A stretch of DNA of 64,000 bases. Origin: an uncultured Acetatifactor sp. (lineage in GTDB: Bacteria > Bacillota > Clostridia > Lachnospirales > Lachnospiraceae). Shown here in pieces: positions 17,479 to 25,592 of this stretch. The position numbers were made by a program, and so were the translations under genes. Every line of letters begins with the position of its first letter. The stretch's first letter is position 1. The notes beneath the pieces were generated by a model. The model was given only the letters and a program-made list of their open reading frames with translations, ran no database searches and had not been told where the DNA came from. Location: assembly GCA_910579755.1 (NCBI GenBank), contig CAJTVB010000007.1:95908-159907 (forward strand), read 5' to 3'.

Positions 17479-18582
17479 ATGGAATTATTGTTATTGATTG
17501 TCATTATTGGTGTGGTAATTCACTTTTATAAAAAGTGGAAGAGGAACGCGGCGGCAGAACGGGAAAGGAAGGCCATAGAAAAAGCGGAAGCAGCGAAAAC
17601 GCCGGAGGAAAGACAGGCGGAACAGGCCTGGAAGGCTTATTCGGACAGTCCGTGCCAGGCGAACCTGCAAAATCTTGAAGAAGCCTTGAAAGCTGACACA
17701 AAACACTGGAAAATGGATTTCCTTATGGGGATCCGGTATGATACCGGCATTGACGGCATTCCCTTTGACCGGGAGCAGGCCGGGCGCTGGTATGCAAGCG
17801 CCCGGGATAAAGCGAAGGCCTTTGGAAATGAAGGCTATGTCAGCGAGCTGGACCGCTTTTTTTCCTACTATAACCGCCCATACGGCAACTTTAAAAATCC
17901 GGATATTCTCACGGAGCAGACCCGCCGGATTCAGAGCGCTGTATTAATGATGCTGTGCTACGGACAGAAAATTAAAACAGGGGTGATTCCCGGCCATTTG
18001 CACAGCGGAGAAGAAGGATTTCTTTTACAGCTGACAGAGGCGGAGGCAATGATTCGGCAGATGAAGAATCATTCGAGAATGGTTCTGCAATTGCTGGAGG
18101 ACTATGATGTGCATGCCCGGCGGAGCAGCACCGGCGTATATTCCGTGGCAGAGTATGAGGGATATAAACAGAGGTTCAACCAGTTTATCATGGGCTATGG
18201 ACCTGATGTGGATCGGAAATATGAGCCCGGAATGGAGTATCAGTTTTTTGTAATGGGGCTGCTGGTTCAGAGTAATGGTGCGCCTTATTTGGACTGTCTG
18301 CAAAAATTTGTGACAGAGGAAGCCGGGGTAAGTATGGAAACGTTCTGCGTCAAATACTTTTCACATGCGTACGACGCGGCAAGCTCGGAGGCCCTGTATA
18401 TGGAGCTGAAGCTCAGCAAGATTTTTCAAAAGATCTACAAATGGGACGATGCGAATACGGAATTTCATCATAAGGATCACTTTATGGAGTATGTGGGCAA
18501 TGTGGGATGGTGTGACAGCGCAAAAAGGATAGCAGAGGAATTTTTCCCGGGAACAAATGAAAAGGACTGGATTTTTGACTAA
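17479..18582 (+). CDS. Unknown protein with N-terminal membrane anchor
   Basis: A 367-residue protein with a single N-terminal helix (ELLLLIVIIGVVIHFY), a basic and then Glu/Ala-rich coiled segment (about 20-60), and a helical cytoplasmic body. A short section (FLMGIRYDTGIDGIPFDREQAGRWYASARDKA) resembles one Sel1-like repeat, linking it to the upstream gene, with which it probably forms an operon. No catalytic motif is recognised. The ATG follows GGAGGTATAAT. The topology places the body inside the cell, under the membrane, so it could be a scaffold for the neighbouring Sel1-type protein; this is inference. Confidence 0.55.
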   Translation: MELLLLIVIIGVVIHFYKKWKRNAAAERERKAIEKAEAAKTPEERQAEQAWKAYSDSPCQANLQNLEEALKADTKHWKMDFLMGIRYDTGIDGIPFDREQAGRWYASARDKAKAFGNEGYVSELDRFFSYYNRPYGNFKNPDILTEQTRRIQSAVLMMLCYGQKIKTGVIPGHLHSGEEGFLLQLTEAEAMIRQMKNHSRMVLQLLEDYDVHARRSSTGVYSVAEYEGYKQRFNQFIMGYGPDVDRKYEPGMEYQFFVMGLLVQSNGAPYLDCLQKFVTEEAGVSMETFCVKYFSHAYDAASSEALYMELKLSKIFQKIYKWDDANTEFHHKDHFMEYVGNVGWCDSAKRIAEEFFPGTNEKDWIFD

Positions 18583-18591
18583 GCAAAACTC

Positions 18592-18619
18592 AAAAAGGGC
18601 GGCTCATGAGAGCCGCCCT
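18592..18619 (-). terminator. Terminator of luxS-mtnN operon
   Basis: A perfect 10-bp stem (AGGGCGGCTC / GAGCCGCCCT, loop of 4) overlaps the mtnN stop codon and is followed on the minus strand by TTTTT. It may also stop the convergent transcript. Confidence 0.8.
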
Positions 18620-19305
18620 GCCATTTCCCGGACCAGAGCCGCAGAGTGTTTTGCAGCAGCGGCTTCGAAAACGGGATAATCCATCTGCGCGCTGTCGTCC
18701 GCCTTGTCGGAGATGGCGCGGATAATGACGAAGGGAATATCGTTGAGATATGCCCCCTGGGCAATGGAAGCCCCCTCCATCTCGGTACAGTCTCCCTGAA
18801 ATTCCCGGATCAGCCGGTCTTTTACGGCCTTGTCAGAAATAAACTGGTCTCCGCTGACCACCCGGCCCAATACCGCATGAATGTCGGGATTTACTTTTTC
18901 GCAGGCAACCTTTGCCGCCTGTGCCAGTTCCTGGCTTGCAGGAAACTCCCGAATACCCAGCTGAGGAACCTCGCCGGGGCGGTATCCGAAGATGGAGGCG
19001 TCCACGTCGTGGTGAAGGGCATCCGTGGAAATCAGAATATCGCCGATGTCCAGGGCTGGGTTCAGTGATCCGGCCACGCCGGTATTGATAATGTGCGTAA
19101 CCGCAAAAAGATCAGCCAGGATTTGAGTGCACAGGGCGGCATTCACCTTGCCTACACCGCTTCGCACCACCACCACCCGTGTCCCGTTCAGGATTCCTTC
19201 ATAGAAATCCATGCCAGCTTTTTTGCTGATAGCATCCACGGTCATTTCCGATTTCAGCTGTTCCACTTCAAGCTCCATGGCTCCGATAATTCCGAGTTTA
19301 TTCAT
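18604..19305 (-). CDS. mtnN: 5'-methylthioadenosine / S-adenosylhomocysteine nucleosidase
   Basis: A 233-residue MTA/SAH nucleosidase (Pfs). It hydrolyses S-adenosylhomocysteine to S-ribosylhomocysteine and adenine, and 5'-methylthioadenosine likewise, in the activated methyl cycle. Visible are the start IGIIGAMELEVEQLK with the catalytic acid region, the INTGVAGSLNPALDIGDILIS motif, the substrate loop EMEGASIAQ and the catalytic Asp in IIRAISDKADD. Length is normal. It follows luxS by 12 bp with a clean AGGAGG site; the two enzymes act in sequence, Pfs making the LuxS substrate. Confidence 0.95.
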   Translation of the reverse strand: MNKLGIIGAMELEVEQLKSEMTVDAISKKAGMDFYEGILNGTRVVVVRSGVGKVNAALCTQILADLFAVTHIINTGVAGSLNPALDIGDILISTDALHHDVDASIFGYRPGEVPQLGIREFPASQELAQAAKVACEKVNPDIHAVLGRVVSGDQFISDKAVKDRLIREFQGDCTEMEGASIAQGAYLNDIPFVIIRAISDKADDSAQMDYPVFEAAAAKHSAALVREMAGRLS

Positions 19306-19317
19306 AATATGTACCTC

Positions 19318-19797
19318 CTACTGGGGATAAACCAGACGGCTTTCGTCGATCTGGTACAGCACGTTGTCCAGGTAACGGTTGGCCAGATAGTTGGCCATTC
19401 CCAGGTTCATATCCAGATAATTGCCGCAGTCCTTGGGATCCGCCCCGGGTACTGCTCCCCGGAAATCCCGGATAAATTCATACATTTCAGTGATCAGGGG
19501 CACAATTTCCCTGGATTCGTATGCTCCCGCCAGCAGCAGGTAAAAGCCGGTGCGGCAGCCCATGGGGCCAAAGTAAATGGTCCTGGCGCCGTATACAGAA
19601 TGATTCCTCAAAAAAGTGGCGCCCAGATGCTCGATCGTGTGCATTTCTGCAGTGTTCATCACCGGCTCCTCATTGGGGCTGGTCATGCGCAGATCGAAGG
19701 TGGTGATCACCTCATTTCCCACAGTGTCCCGGCGGGAAACATAGACACCGGGCTGAAGCCGGATATGGTCTATGGTGAAGCTTGCAATTTTTTCCAT
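19318..19797 (-). CDS. luxS: S-ribosylhomocysteine lyase LuxS
   Basis: A 159-residue LuxS. It cleaves S-ribosylhomocysteine to homocysteine and DPD, the precursor of autoinducer-2. All metal and catalytic residues are visible: the H-T-I-E-H zinc motif (MHTIEHLGATFLR), the catalytic Cys in GPMGCRTGFY and the metal-binding Cys in DPKDCGNYLD. AAGGAGG precedes the ATG. It is first in a two-gene operon with mtnN. An AI-2E family transporter gene occurs far away in the window (59.7 kb), but that family's link to AI-2 is not general. Confidence 0.97.
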   Translation of the reverse strand: MEKIASFTIDHIRLQPGVYVSRRDTVGNEVITTFDLRMTSPNEEPVMNTAEMHTIEHLGATFLRNHSVYGARTIYFGPMGCRTGFYLLLAGAYESREIVPLITEMYEFIRDFRGAVPGADPKDCGNYLDMNLGMANYLANRYLDNVLYQIDESRLVYPQ

Positions 19798-20061
19798 CTA
19801 AATTTCCTCCTTGATTTCTATTCACGGCTTTCCCCGCGAATCTTTGTAATCAGTATACACCAATTTTAAAGGTAAGAAAATAGGGAACTTGCAGTCGTCT
19901 GAAAGTATGAATTTTGCGTTCATCAGTTGACGTACGACCATAACTGAAATATAATATGACACAGGCTCAGTTGATTTCCTTTCCGGGGAGGAGTCTTTCA
20001 ACGCCGGAATTTATGGGGCAGTAACTATATCCGGACAACGGCGTATATGGAGGGTGGCTTT

Positions 20062-22644
20062 ATGAGTTATTCAAAGGAACTTTTTGAACGGGGCGGCGAA
20101 GTAGCTCAGGCCGACGCGGGCCGTGAGCAGTACAGCGATATGCGAAGTGTTCAGAATCTGGAGGCCATTATCAATGAGGGGCTGCGCGTCGCTCTGCTGG
20201 AAGAAACTCCGGACCAGTCGCTGGAGGTTTTGCTGCAGCACCTGGGAAAAGCGTTGAACGGGGAGCGTACCTACATATTTGAACGTAACGGGTTCGGAGG
20301 CGATGACAACACCTATGAATGGGTAGCCGACGGGGTGGAGGCGGAGAAGGAAAACCTTCAAAATGTTCCTCCGGAAGTATGTGCCAGCTGGTATCAGAAC
20401 TTCAGAATTGGCAGGCATATTGTCATTGAGAGCCTGGAAGAGATCAGGGAGACAGACCCTCTTCAATATGAAAACCTGAAGAGGCAGAATATTCATTCCC
20501 TTGTAGTGGTTCCTCTGTACAACGGAAAAAAGCTTATCGGCTTTTACGGTGTGGACAATCCGCCTGTAAAGTCGTTGGAATACGCATCCAATATGCTCCA
20601 GACAGCAGCATACTTTATCGTATCTTCCTTGAAACGACGCAATCTGGTCCGTGAGCTTCAAAAGCGGAGCTATAATGTTCTGCATGCCCTCAGTGTTGAC
20701 TATCTGTGCATCTACCAGGTGGATTTTGACACGGGAGAATGCGAGATATACCGGGAAAGCGAGCAGGTGAGCATGGATTGGGCCGTGAACTTTGAGGAGG
20801 GCTACCAGGCGGCCATGCAGCAGTACATTTCCCGATGCGCGGCTCCCCGGGATCAGGAGCGGCTCCGTGCTGTGACGAAAAAAGACTATGTGCTTGCACA
20901 GCTCAGGACAAGGAAGAAGTTTTATATCCGCTATCAGGTAAAAGATAATTCCTATGGATTGAAACATCTGGAGATTCATTTTTCTGCCGCCGAGAAGACA
21001 GAAAAAGAGAATTGTGTGATTTTTGCCCTGCGGGATGTTAACGCTGTGGTAGAACAGGAAGAAAAGTATAAGCTGGAAGCAAGGAAGAGCATGGAGGACA
21101 TTCTGGAAGGAGCCAGAACCGGCATCTGGACCATTGAGCAGGAAGAGGGCTGCCGGCCCAGGATGTATACGGATCGGACCATGCGGATTCTTTTGGGTGT
21201 GCCGGACGATATCGAGCCGGAGGAATGCTACCGGCACTGGTTCGAAAGTATTGAGCCTGATTATGTGGAGATGGTACAGGAAGCGGTGCGGGAAATTTTG
21301 GAGACAGGGCGCGCCGAGGTAATCTACCCCTGGAATCATCCGAAGCTGGGGAAAATTTATGTCCGCTGCGGCGGTGTACCGGATAAAACCTTCAAAAAAC
21401 CAGGTTTTTGCCTGAACGGATATCATCAGGACATCACGGAAACCATGGTGACGCGGAAGAAACAAGAACAGGCTATTATGGAATTGTTGGAAAAGGTGAG
21501 GCGGGCAAATTCGGCAAAGAGCGAGTTCCTGTCTCACATGTCCCACGATCTCCGCACCCCTATCAACGGGATAATGGGAATGCTGTCTATTCAGGAAAGA
21601 AGTCAGGATGATGTGGGACTGCAAAGAGAATGCCGGAAAAAAATTCGTGTATCTGCAGAGCATCTGCTGTCCCTGGTTGACGATGTACTGCAGGTCAGTA
21701 AGCTGGAGAGCGGAAGACCGGCAGAGGCGGAAGAATCTTTCGATCTCCATGATGTACTGGAAAACTGCATCACGATCTTGTCTGTACAGGCAGAGGAGAC
21801 AGGGATTCGTTTGGTGTTGGAGGAGGTTGATCTTAAGCACAGCAAGCTGATCGGAAATCCGCTTCACTTGAAGCAGATTTTAATGAATGTTATTGACAAT
21901 GGTCTCAAATACAACCGCCATAGGGGGTCTGTGTTTGTCCAGGCAAAGGAAATTGCCTGCAGAGACGGAATCGCAGATTTCGAGTTTATAGTTGAAGATA
22001 CGGGAATAGGCATAGGCGAGGATTTTAAAAGGCATATATTTGAGCCGTTTACCCAGGAGCATCAGGGAGCAAGGACTAATTATAATGGTATCGGTCTTGG
22101 TATGTCCATTGTTAAGAAGCTGGTAGATCAGATGAAGGGATCCATTGAAGTAGAGAGTCAGCTCGGCAAAGGGAGTGTGATTAGGATCATTCTGCCTGTT
22201 CGGATTGACAGGGCATGGAATGGGCGGCCTGTGGCTGATGAGAGGAATTTCCGGAGCAATATCGCCGGAATGCGCGTTCTCCTGGTGGAGGATAATGAGA
22301 TTAATTGTGAAATCGTAGAGTTCATGCTGAAGGAAGCGGGCGCGGAGGTTGTAACGGCTAATGACGGTAAAGCCGCCGTAGACGCATTTACGGCATCTGA
22401 TCCGGGAACATTTGACTGTGTGCTTATGGACTTGATGATGCCGGTCATGAGCGGATATGAGGCGGCTCGTGTGATTCGCGGACTGGATCGGACAGACGCG
22501 GAAACCGTGCCTATCATAGCGCTGTCAGCCAATGCATTTGAAGAAGATATCGCAATGGCAAAGGATGCGGGGATGAATGAACACCTGGCGAAGCCGGTGG
22601 ATATCAGAAAAATGTTCAAGGTTATGAGTCGGTTGAGGTGCTGA
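20062..22644 (+). CDS. Cytoplasmic hybrid sensor histidine kinase with receiver
   Basis: An 860-residue hybrid kinase without membrane helices. Order: GAF domain (about 25-190, TPDQSLEVLLQHLGKAL then VVVPLYNGKKLIGFYGVDN), a poorly conserved PAS-like segment (about 205-325), a PAS domain (about 335-470), HisKA with the phospho-His in SHMSHDLRTPINGI (about 488), HATPase (DNGLKYN, EDTGIGIG, GIGLGMSIVK) and a receiver (about 738-858; LLVEDNEINCEIVEFML, phospho-Asp in LMDLMMPVMSG, Lys in LAKPVD). It probably senses a cytoplasmic ligand. ATG 20062 follows GGAGGGTGG. Its stop TGA shares bases with the ATG of the next response regulator, so both are translationally coupled, an unusual link between a hybrid kinase and a BceRS-like set. 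Confidence 0.9.
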   Translation: MSYSKELFERGGEVAQADAGREQYSDMRSVQNLEAIINEGLRVALLEETPDQSLEVLLQHLGKALNGERTYIFERNGFGGDDNTYEWVADGVEAEKENLQNVPPEVCASWYQNFRIGRHIVIESLEEIRETDPLQYENLKRQNIHSLVVVPLYNGKKLIGFYGVDNPPVKSLEYASNMLQTAAYFIVSSLKRRNLVRELQKRSYNVLHALSVDYLCIYQVDFDTGECEIYRESEQVSMDWAVNFEEGYQAAMQQYISRCAAPRDQERLRAVTKKDYVLAQLRTRKKFYIRYQVKDNSYGLKHLEIHFSAAEKTEKENCVIFALRDVNAVVEQEEKYKLEARKSMEDILEGARTGIWTIEQEEGCRPRMYTDRTMRILLGVPDDIEPEECYRHWFESIEPDYVEMVQEAVREILETGRAEVIYPWNHPKLGKIYVRCGGVPDKTFKKPGFCLNGYHQDITETMVTRKKQEQAIMELLEKVRRANSAKSEFLSHMSHDLRTPINGIMGMLSIQERSQDDVGLQRECRKKIRVSAEHLLSLVDDVLQVSKLESGRPAEAEESFDLHDVLENCITILSVQAEETGIRLVLEEVDLKHSKLIGNPLHLKQILMNVIDNGLKYNRHRGSVFVQAKEIACRDGIADFEFIVEDTGIGIGEDFKRHIFEPFTQEHQGARTNYNGIGLGMSIVKKLVDQMKGSIEVESQLGKGSVIRIILPVRIDRAWNGRPVADERNFRSNIAGMRVLLVEDNEINCEIVEFMLKEAGAEVVTANDGKAAVDAFTASDPGTFDCVLMDLMMPVMSGYEAARVIRGLDRTDAETVPIIALSANAFEEDIAMAKDAGMNEHLAKPVDIRKMFKVMSRLRC

Positions 22645-23351
22645 TGAATTTTGATTGTCTGATTATCGATGACGAAAAAATGCTGGCGGACAGCACGGCA
22701 GAATATTTTAATCTGTTCGGCGTAAAGACGGCTGTGGTATACAGTGCGTCCCAATGCCGGGAGTTCTTTAGGGAAAACGGAGCCGGTCTGCTTTTGCTGG
22801 ATATTAATTTAGGGGACGGAAGCGGTTTTGAGCTTTGCAGGGAGCTTCGCGAAAAAACAGAAATCCCTATTATTTTTATTTCTGCCCGGACAAGCGATGA
22901 CGATAAAATTATTGCGTTTCACATCGGTGGCGATGATTATGTGCAAAAGCCTTATTCCCTGGGAGTGCTGCTGGCCAGGGTACAGGCGGTGCTGAAGCGC
23001 TTTGGGGCAGGTGCGGGAAAAACGGCGGACGGGGAGTATTCCGACGGGCGGCTGAGAGTGGATTTTAATGCCAGGCAGGTATATGTGGAGGGCAGTGCAG
23101 TGCGGCTCACGGCGCTGGAATTCCGTTTGCTGTCATATCTGATCAAAAATGAGAACAGAGTGGTTTCCAAAGGGGAGCTGTTTGAAAGGGTCTGGGAGGA
23201 TAAATTTACAGGGGACGGTACCTTAAATGTGCATATCCGCAGACTGCGTGAGGCCATTGAGCCAAGTCCCGGAAACCCGCAGTATATTATTACCGTCTGG
23301 GGGGACGGTTACCGGTTCAGCAGACCGGCGGGACCGGAAAGGAAGGTTTAG
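22644..23351 (+). CDS. OmpR-family response regulator
   Basis: A 235-residue regulator with a receiver domain (acidic pair in IIDDEKMLADS, phospho-Asp in LLLDINLGDGSG, Lys in VQKPYS) and a C-terminal winged helix (LTALEFRLLSYLIKNENRVVSKGEL ... TLNVHIRRLREAIE, ending WGDGYRF). It overlaps the hybrid kinase by the TGATG junction and is followed three bases later by a membrane kinase, its likely direct partner. It should bind DNA upstream of this operon or of the ABC genes. I use the ATG at 22644; a GTG two codons earlier is also possible. Confidence 0.92.
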   Translation: MNFDCLIIDDEKMLADSTAEYFNLFGVKTAVVYSASQCREFFRENGAGLLLLDINLGDGSGFELCRELREKTEIPIIFISARTSDDDKIIAFHIGGDDYVQKPYSLGVLLARVQAVLKRFGAGAGKTADGEYSDGRLRVDFNARQVYVEGSAVRLTALEFRLLSYLIKNENRVVSKGELFERVWEDKFTGDGTLNVHIRRLREAIEPSPGNPQYIITVWGDGYRFSRPAGPERKV

Positions 23352-23354
23352 CCT

Positions 23355-24740
23355 ATGAGGGTGCGGGGGATTCTGACGGCACTGGCGTTTTTGTCTGTGC
23401 TGGAGGCTGCGGTGATTTTTTATTTTGCGCTGACGGATCCGGAGGACAGGCAGGACGCCGTGCTAATCAACGAGACGGTCCGATGGATAGAGGAGAATTG
23501 GGAAAACCTGGAAAACGGATATTCTGAGCCGGATCAGGCTAAGACAGGGGAACGGGTTGACACCGGTGATCAGGCTGGCAGGCCGGAAGATGAGGAAGCG
23601 GAAGCAGATGGCGGGACCCGGACCGGGTTGGATTATGCAGTGCTGAATTCGGATGGAAAAGTGCTGTTCCAAACCAGAAGGGGACTCAGCGAAAGCGTGA
23701 ATGCGGCGGTGATCCACCGGGATACCATTCTGGACATCCAAAAGGACGGTGCTGCGGTGGGGAAAGTCCTTATATATAACGACAGTGTGCAGGTCTTTCG
23801 GCGGCGGAAACAGGCCTGCATTATTCTTTTATGCGCGGCTGTGCTGGTGCAGTGGGGACTTTGCGCAGGCTATTTCATCTATCTGCACCGGGTCATGGTA
23901 AAGCCCTTTCAACGGCTGAAGGGATTTGCAGAACGGATCGCCGGGGGAAATCTGGATATTCCCCTGGAGATGGATCGGCAGAACCTTTTCGGCGCGTTTA
24001 CGGAAAGCTTTGATATCATGCGCCAGGAGCTGAAGCGGGCCAGAAGGGCGGAAGCCGAGGCCAATGCGGCCAAAAAGGAGCTGACGGCAAAGCTTTCCCA
24101 CGATATCAGGACACCTGTGGCCAGCATTAAGGCAGCTTCCGAGGTAGGCGCGGCGCTGGCAGGGGATGAAAGGGTAAGAGAGAACTATACCCGGATTATC
24201 CGGAAGGCGGATCAGATCGACAGTCTGATCTCAAATCTGTTTTCGGCAACGCTGGAGGAGCTGCAGCAGCTTTCCGTGAGACCCGAGGACCTGGAAAGCA
24301 GCATTCTGAAAGAGCTTCTGGAAAACGCCGATTATCTTCACCGGACTGCTCTGCCGGCTATTCCCGATTTTATTTTGTATGGGGACAGACTTCGTCTTCA
24401 GCAGGTATTTGATAATATTTTTGCAAACTCCTATAAATACGGGAACACGGAAATCGATGTGACGGTATGCAGGAGAGGAAACCGGCTGGCAGTGGCAGTA
24501 GAGGATTACGGCGGAGGCGTGGACAGTCAGGAGCTGCCGCTTTTGAAGGAGAAGTATATGCGGGGGAGCAACGCGGAAAACCTGGAGGGAGCGGGGCTGG
24601 GACTTTATATTTCGGATCATTTTATGAAGGAAATGCAGGGGGAGCTTATCCTGGAAAACGGGAAAAACGGTTTGAGGGTGACCGTGCTGATAGCCCTGAG
24701 CGGCAGCACAGTGCAGGAGAATCGGGAACGGGAGATTTAA
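23355..24740 (+). CDS. Membrane sensor histidine kinase
   Basis: A 461-residue kinase with two helices (about 5-25 and 154-176) enclosing an outer domain of about 125 residues rich in Asp, Glu and Gly, then HAMP (GFAERIAGGNLDIPLEMD), HisKA (phospho-His in AKLSHDIRTPVASIKAAS) and HATPase (DNIFANSYKYGN, EDYGGGVDSQELP, GAGLGLYISDHF). It is encoded between the OmpR-type regulator and an ABC transporter, the arrangement of Bce-like systems that detect and expel peptide antibiotics, but its outer domain is longer than in short BceS kinases. The ABC genes follow after a 76-bp gap. Confidence 0.92.
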   Translation: MRVRGILTALAFLSVLEAAVIFYFALTDPEDRQDAVLINETVRWIEENWENLENGYSEPDQAKTGERVDTGDQAGRPEDEEAEADGGTRTGLDYAVLNSDGKVLFQTRRGLSESVNAAVIHRDTILDIQKDGAAVGKVLIYNDSVQVFRRRKQACIILLCAAVLVQWGLCAGYFIYLHRVMVKPFQRLKGFAERIAGGNLDIPLEMDRQNLFGAFTESFDIMRQELKRARRAEAEANAAKKELTAKLSHDIRTPVASIKAASEVGAALAGDERVRENYTRIIRKADQIDSLISNLFSATLEELQQLSVRPEDLESSILKELLENADYLHRTALPAIPDFILYGDRLRLQQVFDNIFANSYKYGNTEIDVTVCRRGNRLAVAVEDYGGGVDSQELPLLKEKYMRGSNAENLEGAGLGLYISDHFMKEMQGELILENGKNGLRVTVLIALSGSTVQENREREI

Positions 24741-24816
24741 GAATTCGTTAAGGACTGCGTAAAGACATTTAAGAAAAGGGAGGGATAAGATAGAGCGTGT
24801 AAAAAGGAGGTTCCAT

Positions 24817-25575
24817 ATGAAGAATGTATTGTTAAAGGCGGACTGTCTGAGCAAATCCTTTTCCAGCGGAGGAAGACTTTCACACGTTCTGAAAAATATC
24901 GATCTGGAGCTGTACCGGGGAGATTTCACTGTGATTATGGGAGCCAGCGGGGCGGGGAAATCCACACTGCTGTATGCGCTTTCCGGGATGGATACACCAT
25001 CGCTGGGGACGATTTCCTTTGGGGATCAGGTGATCTCCGACCTGAGTCAGGACGGGCTTGCCGTATTCCGCCGGGAGCATTGTGGGTTTGTATTTCAGCA
25101 GATCCATCTGGTAGACGGGATGTCGGTGATGGATAATGTGCTGGCGGCAGGGCTTCTGGTAAGCAGGAATAAAAAGGCGCTGGCGGCCAGAGCGGAGGAG
25201 CTGTTTTCGGCGGTGGGGATTTCGAAAGAGACCTGGAAGAAGTTTCCCGCACAGATTTCCGGAGGCGAGGCCCAGCGGGTGGGAATCGTTCGGGCTCTGA
25301 TCAATGAACCGGAGATTCTTTTTGCGGATGAGCCTACGGGAGCGCTTAATTCCAAAACCGGTCTGGATGTGCTGGATACGCTGACCCGCTTTAACCAGGC
25401 AGGACAGAGCATTGTTATGGTGACTCATGACATGAGATCTGCCCGGCGGGGCAACCGCATTTTGTATCTGAAGGACGGCGTGGTTCTGGGAGAGTGCGAG
25501 CTGGGGGCCTATGTTCACCAGGATCAGGAAAGGCATCGGAAGCTGGCGGCCTTTCTTTCGGAGATGGGCTGGTAG
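24817..25575 (+). CDS. ABC transporter ATP-binding protein (MacB/BceA-like)
   Basis: A 252-residue ATPase with Walker A GASGAGKST, Q-loop FVFQQIHLVDGMSVMDNV, signature ISGGEAQRVG, Walker B ILFADEPTGALNS and H-loop VMVTHDM. The LVDGMSVMDNV and DEPTGALNSKTG segments are characteristic of the LolD/MacB/BceA group, which works with FtsX-type permeases. AAAAAGGAGG lies six bases before the ATG. The permease gene follows after 17 bp. Function follows from the partner: energising a mechanotransmission-type pump or peptide detoxification system. Confidence 0.93.
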   Translation: MKNVLLKADCLSKSFSSGGRLSHVLKNIDLELYRGDFTVIMGASGAGKSTLLYALSGMDTPSLGTISFGDQVISDLSQDGLAVFRREHCGFVFQQIHLVDGMSVMDNVLAAGLLVSRNKKALAARAEELFSAVGISKETWKKFPAQISGGEAQRVGIVRALINEPEILFADEPTGALNSKTGLDVLDTLTRFNQAGQSIVMVTHDMRSARRGNRILYLKDGVVLGECELGAYVHQDQERHRKLAAFLSEMGW

Positions 25576-25592
25576 GCCGGAAAGGAGTCGGA

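Noticed and set aside
19798..20061. Possible SAM/SAH riboswitch before luxS
   Set aside because: No conserved helices of SAM or SAH riboswitches could be drawn in this interval on the minus strand.
20071..21867. A 598-codon open frame on the minus strand
   Set aside because: It is fully antisense to the hybrid kinase, whose domains are clear; the translation has no family features.
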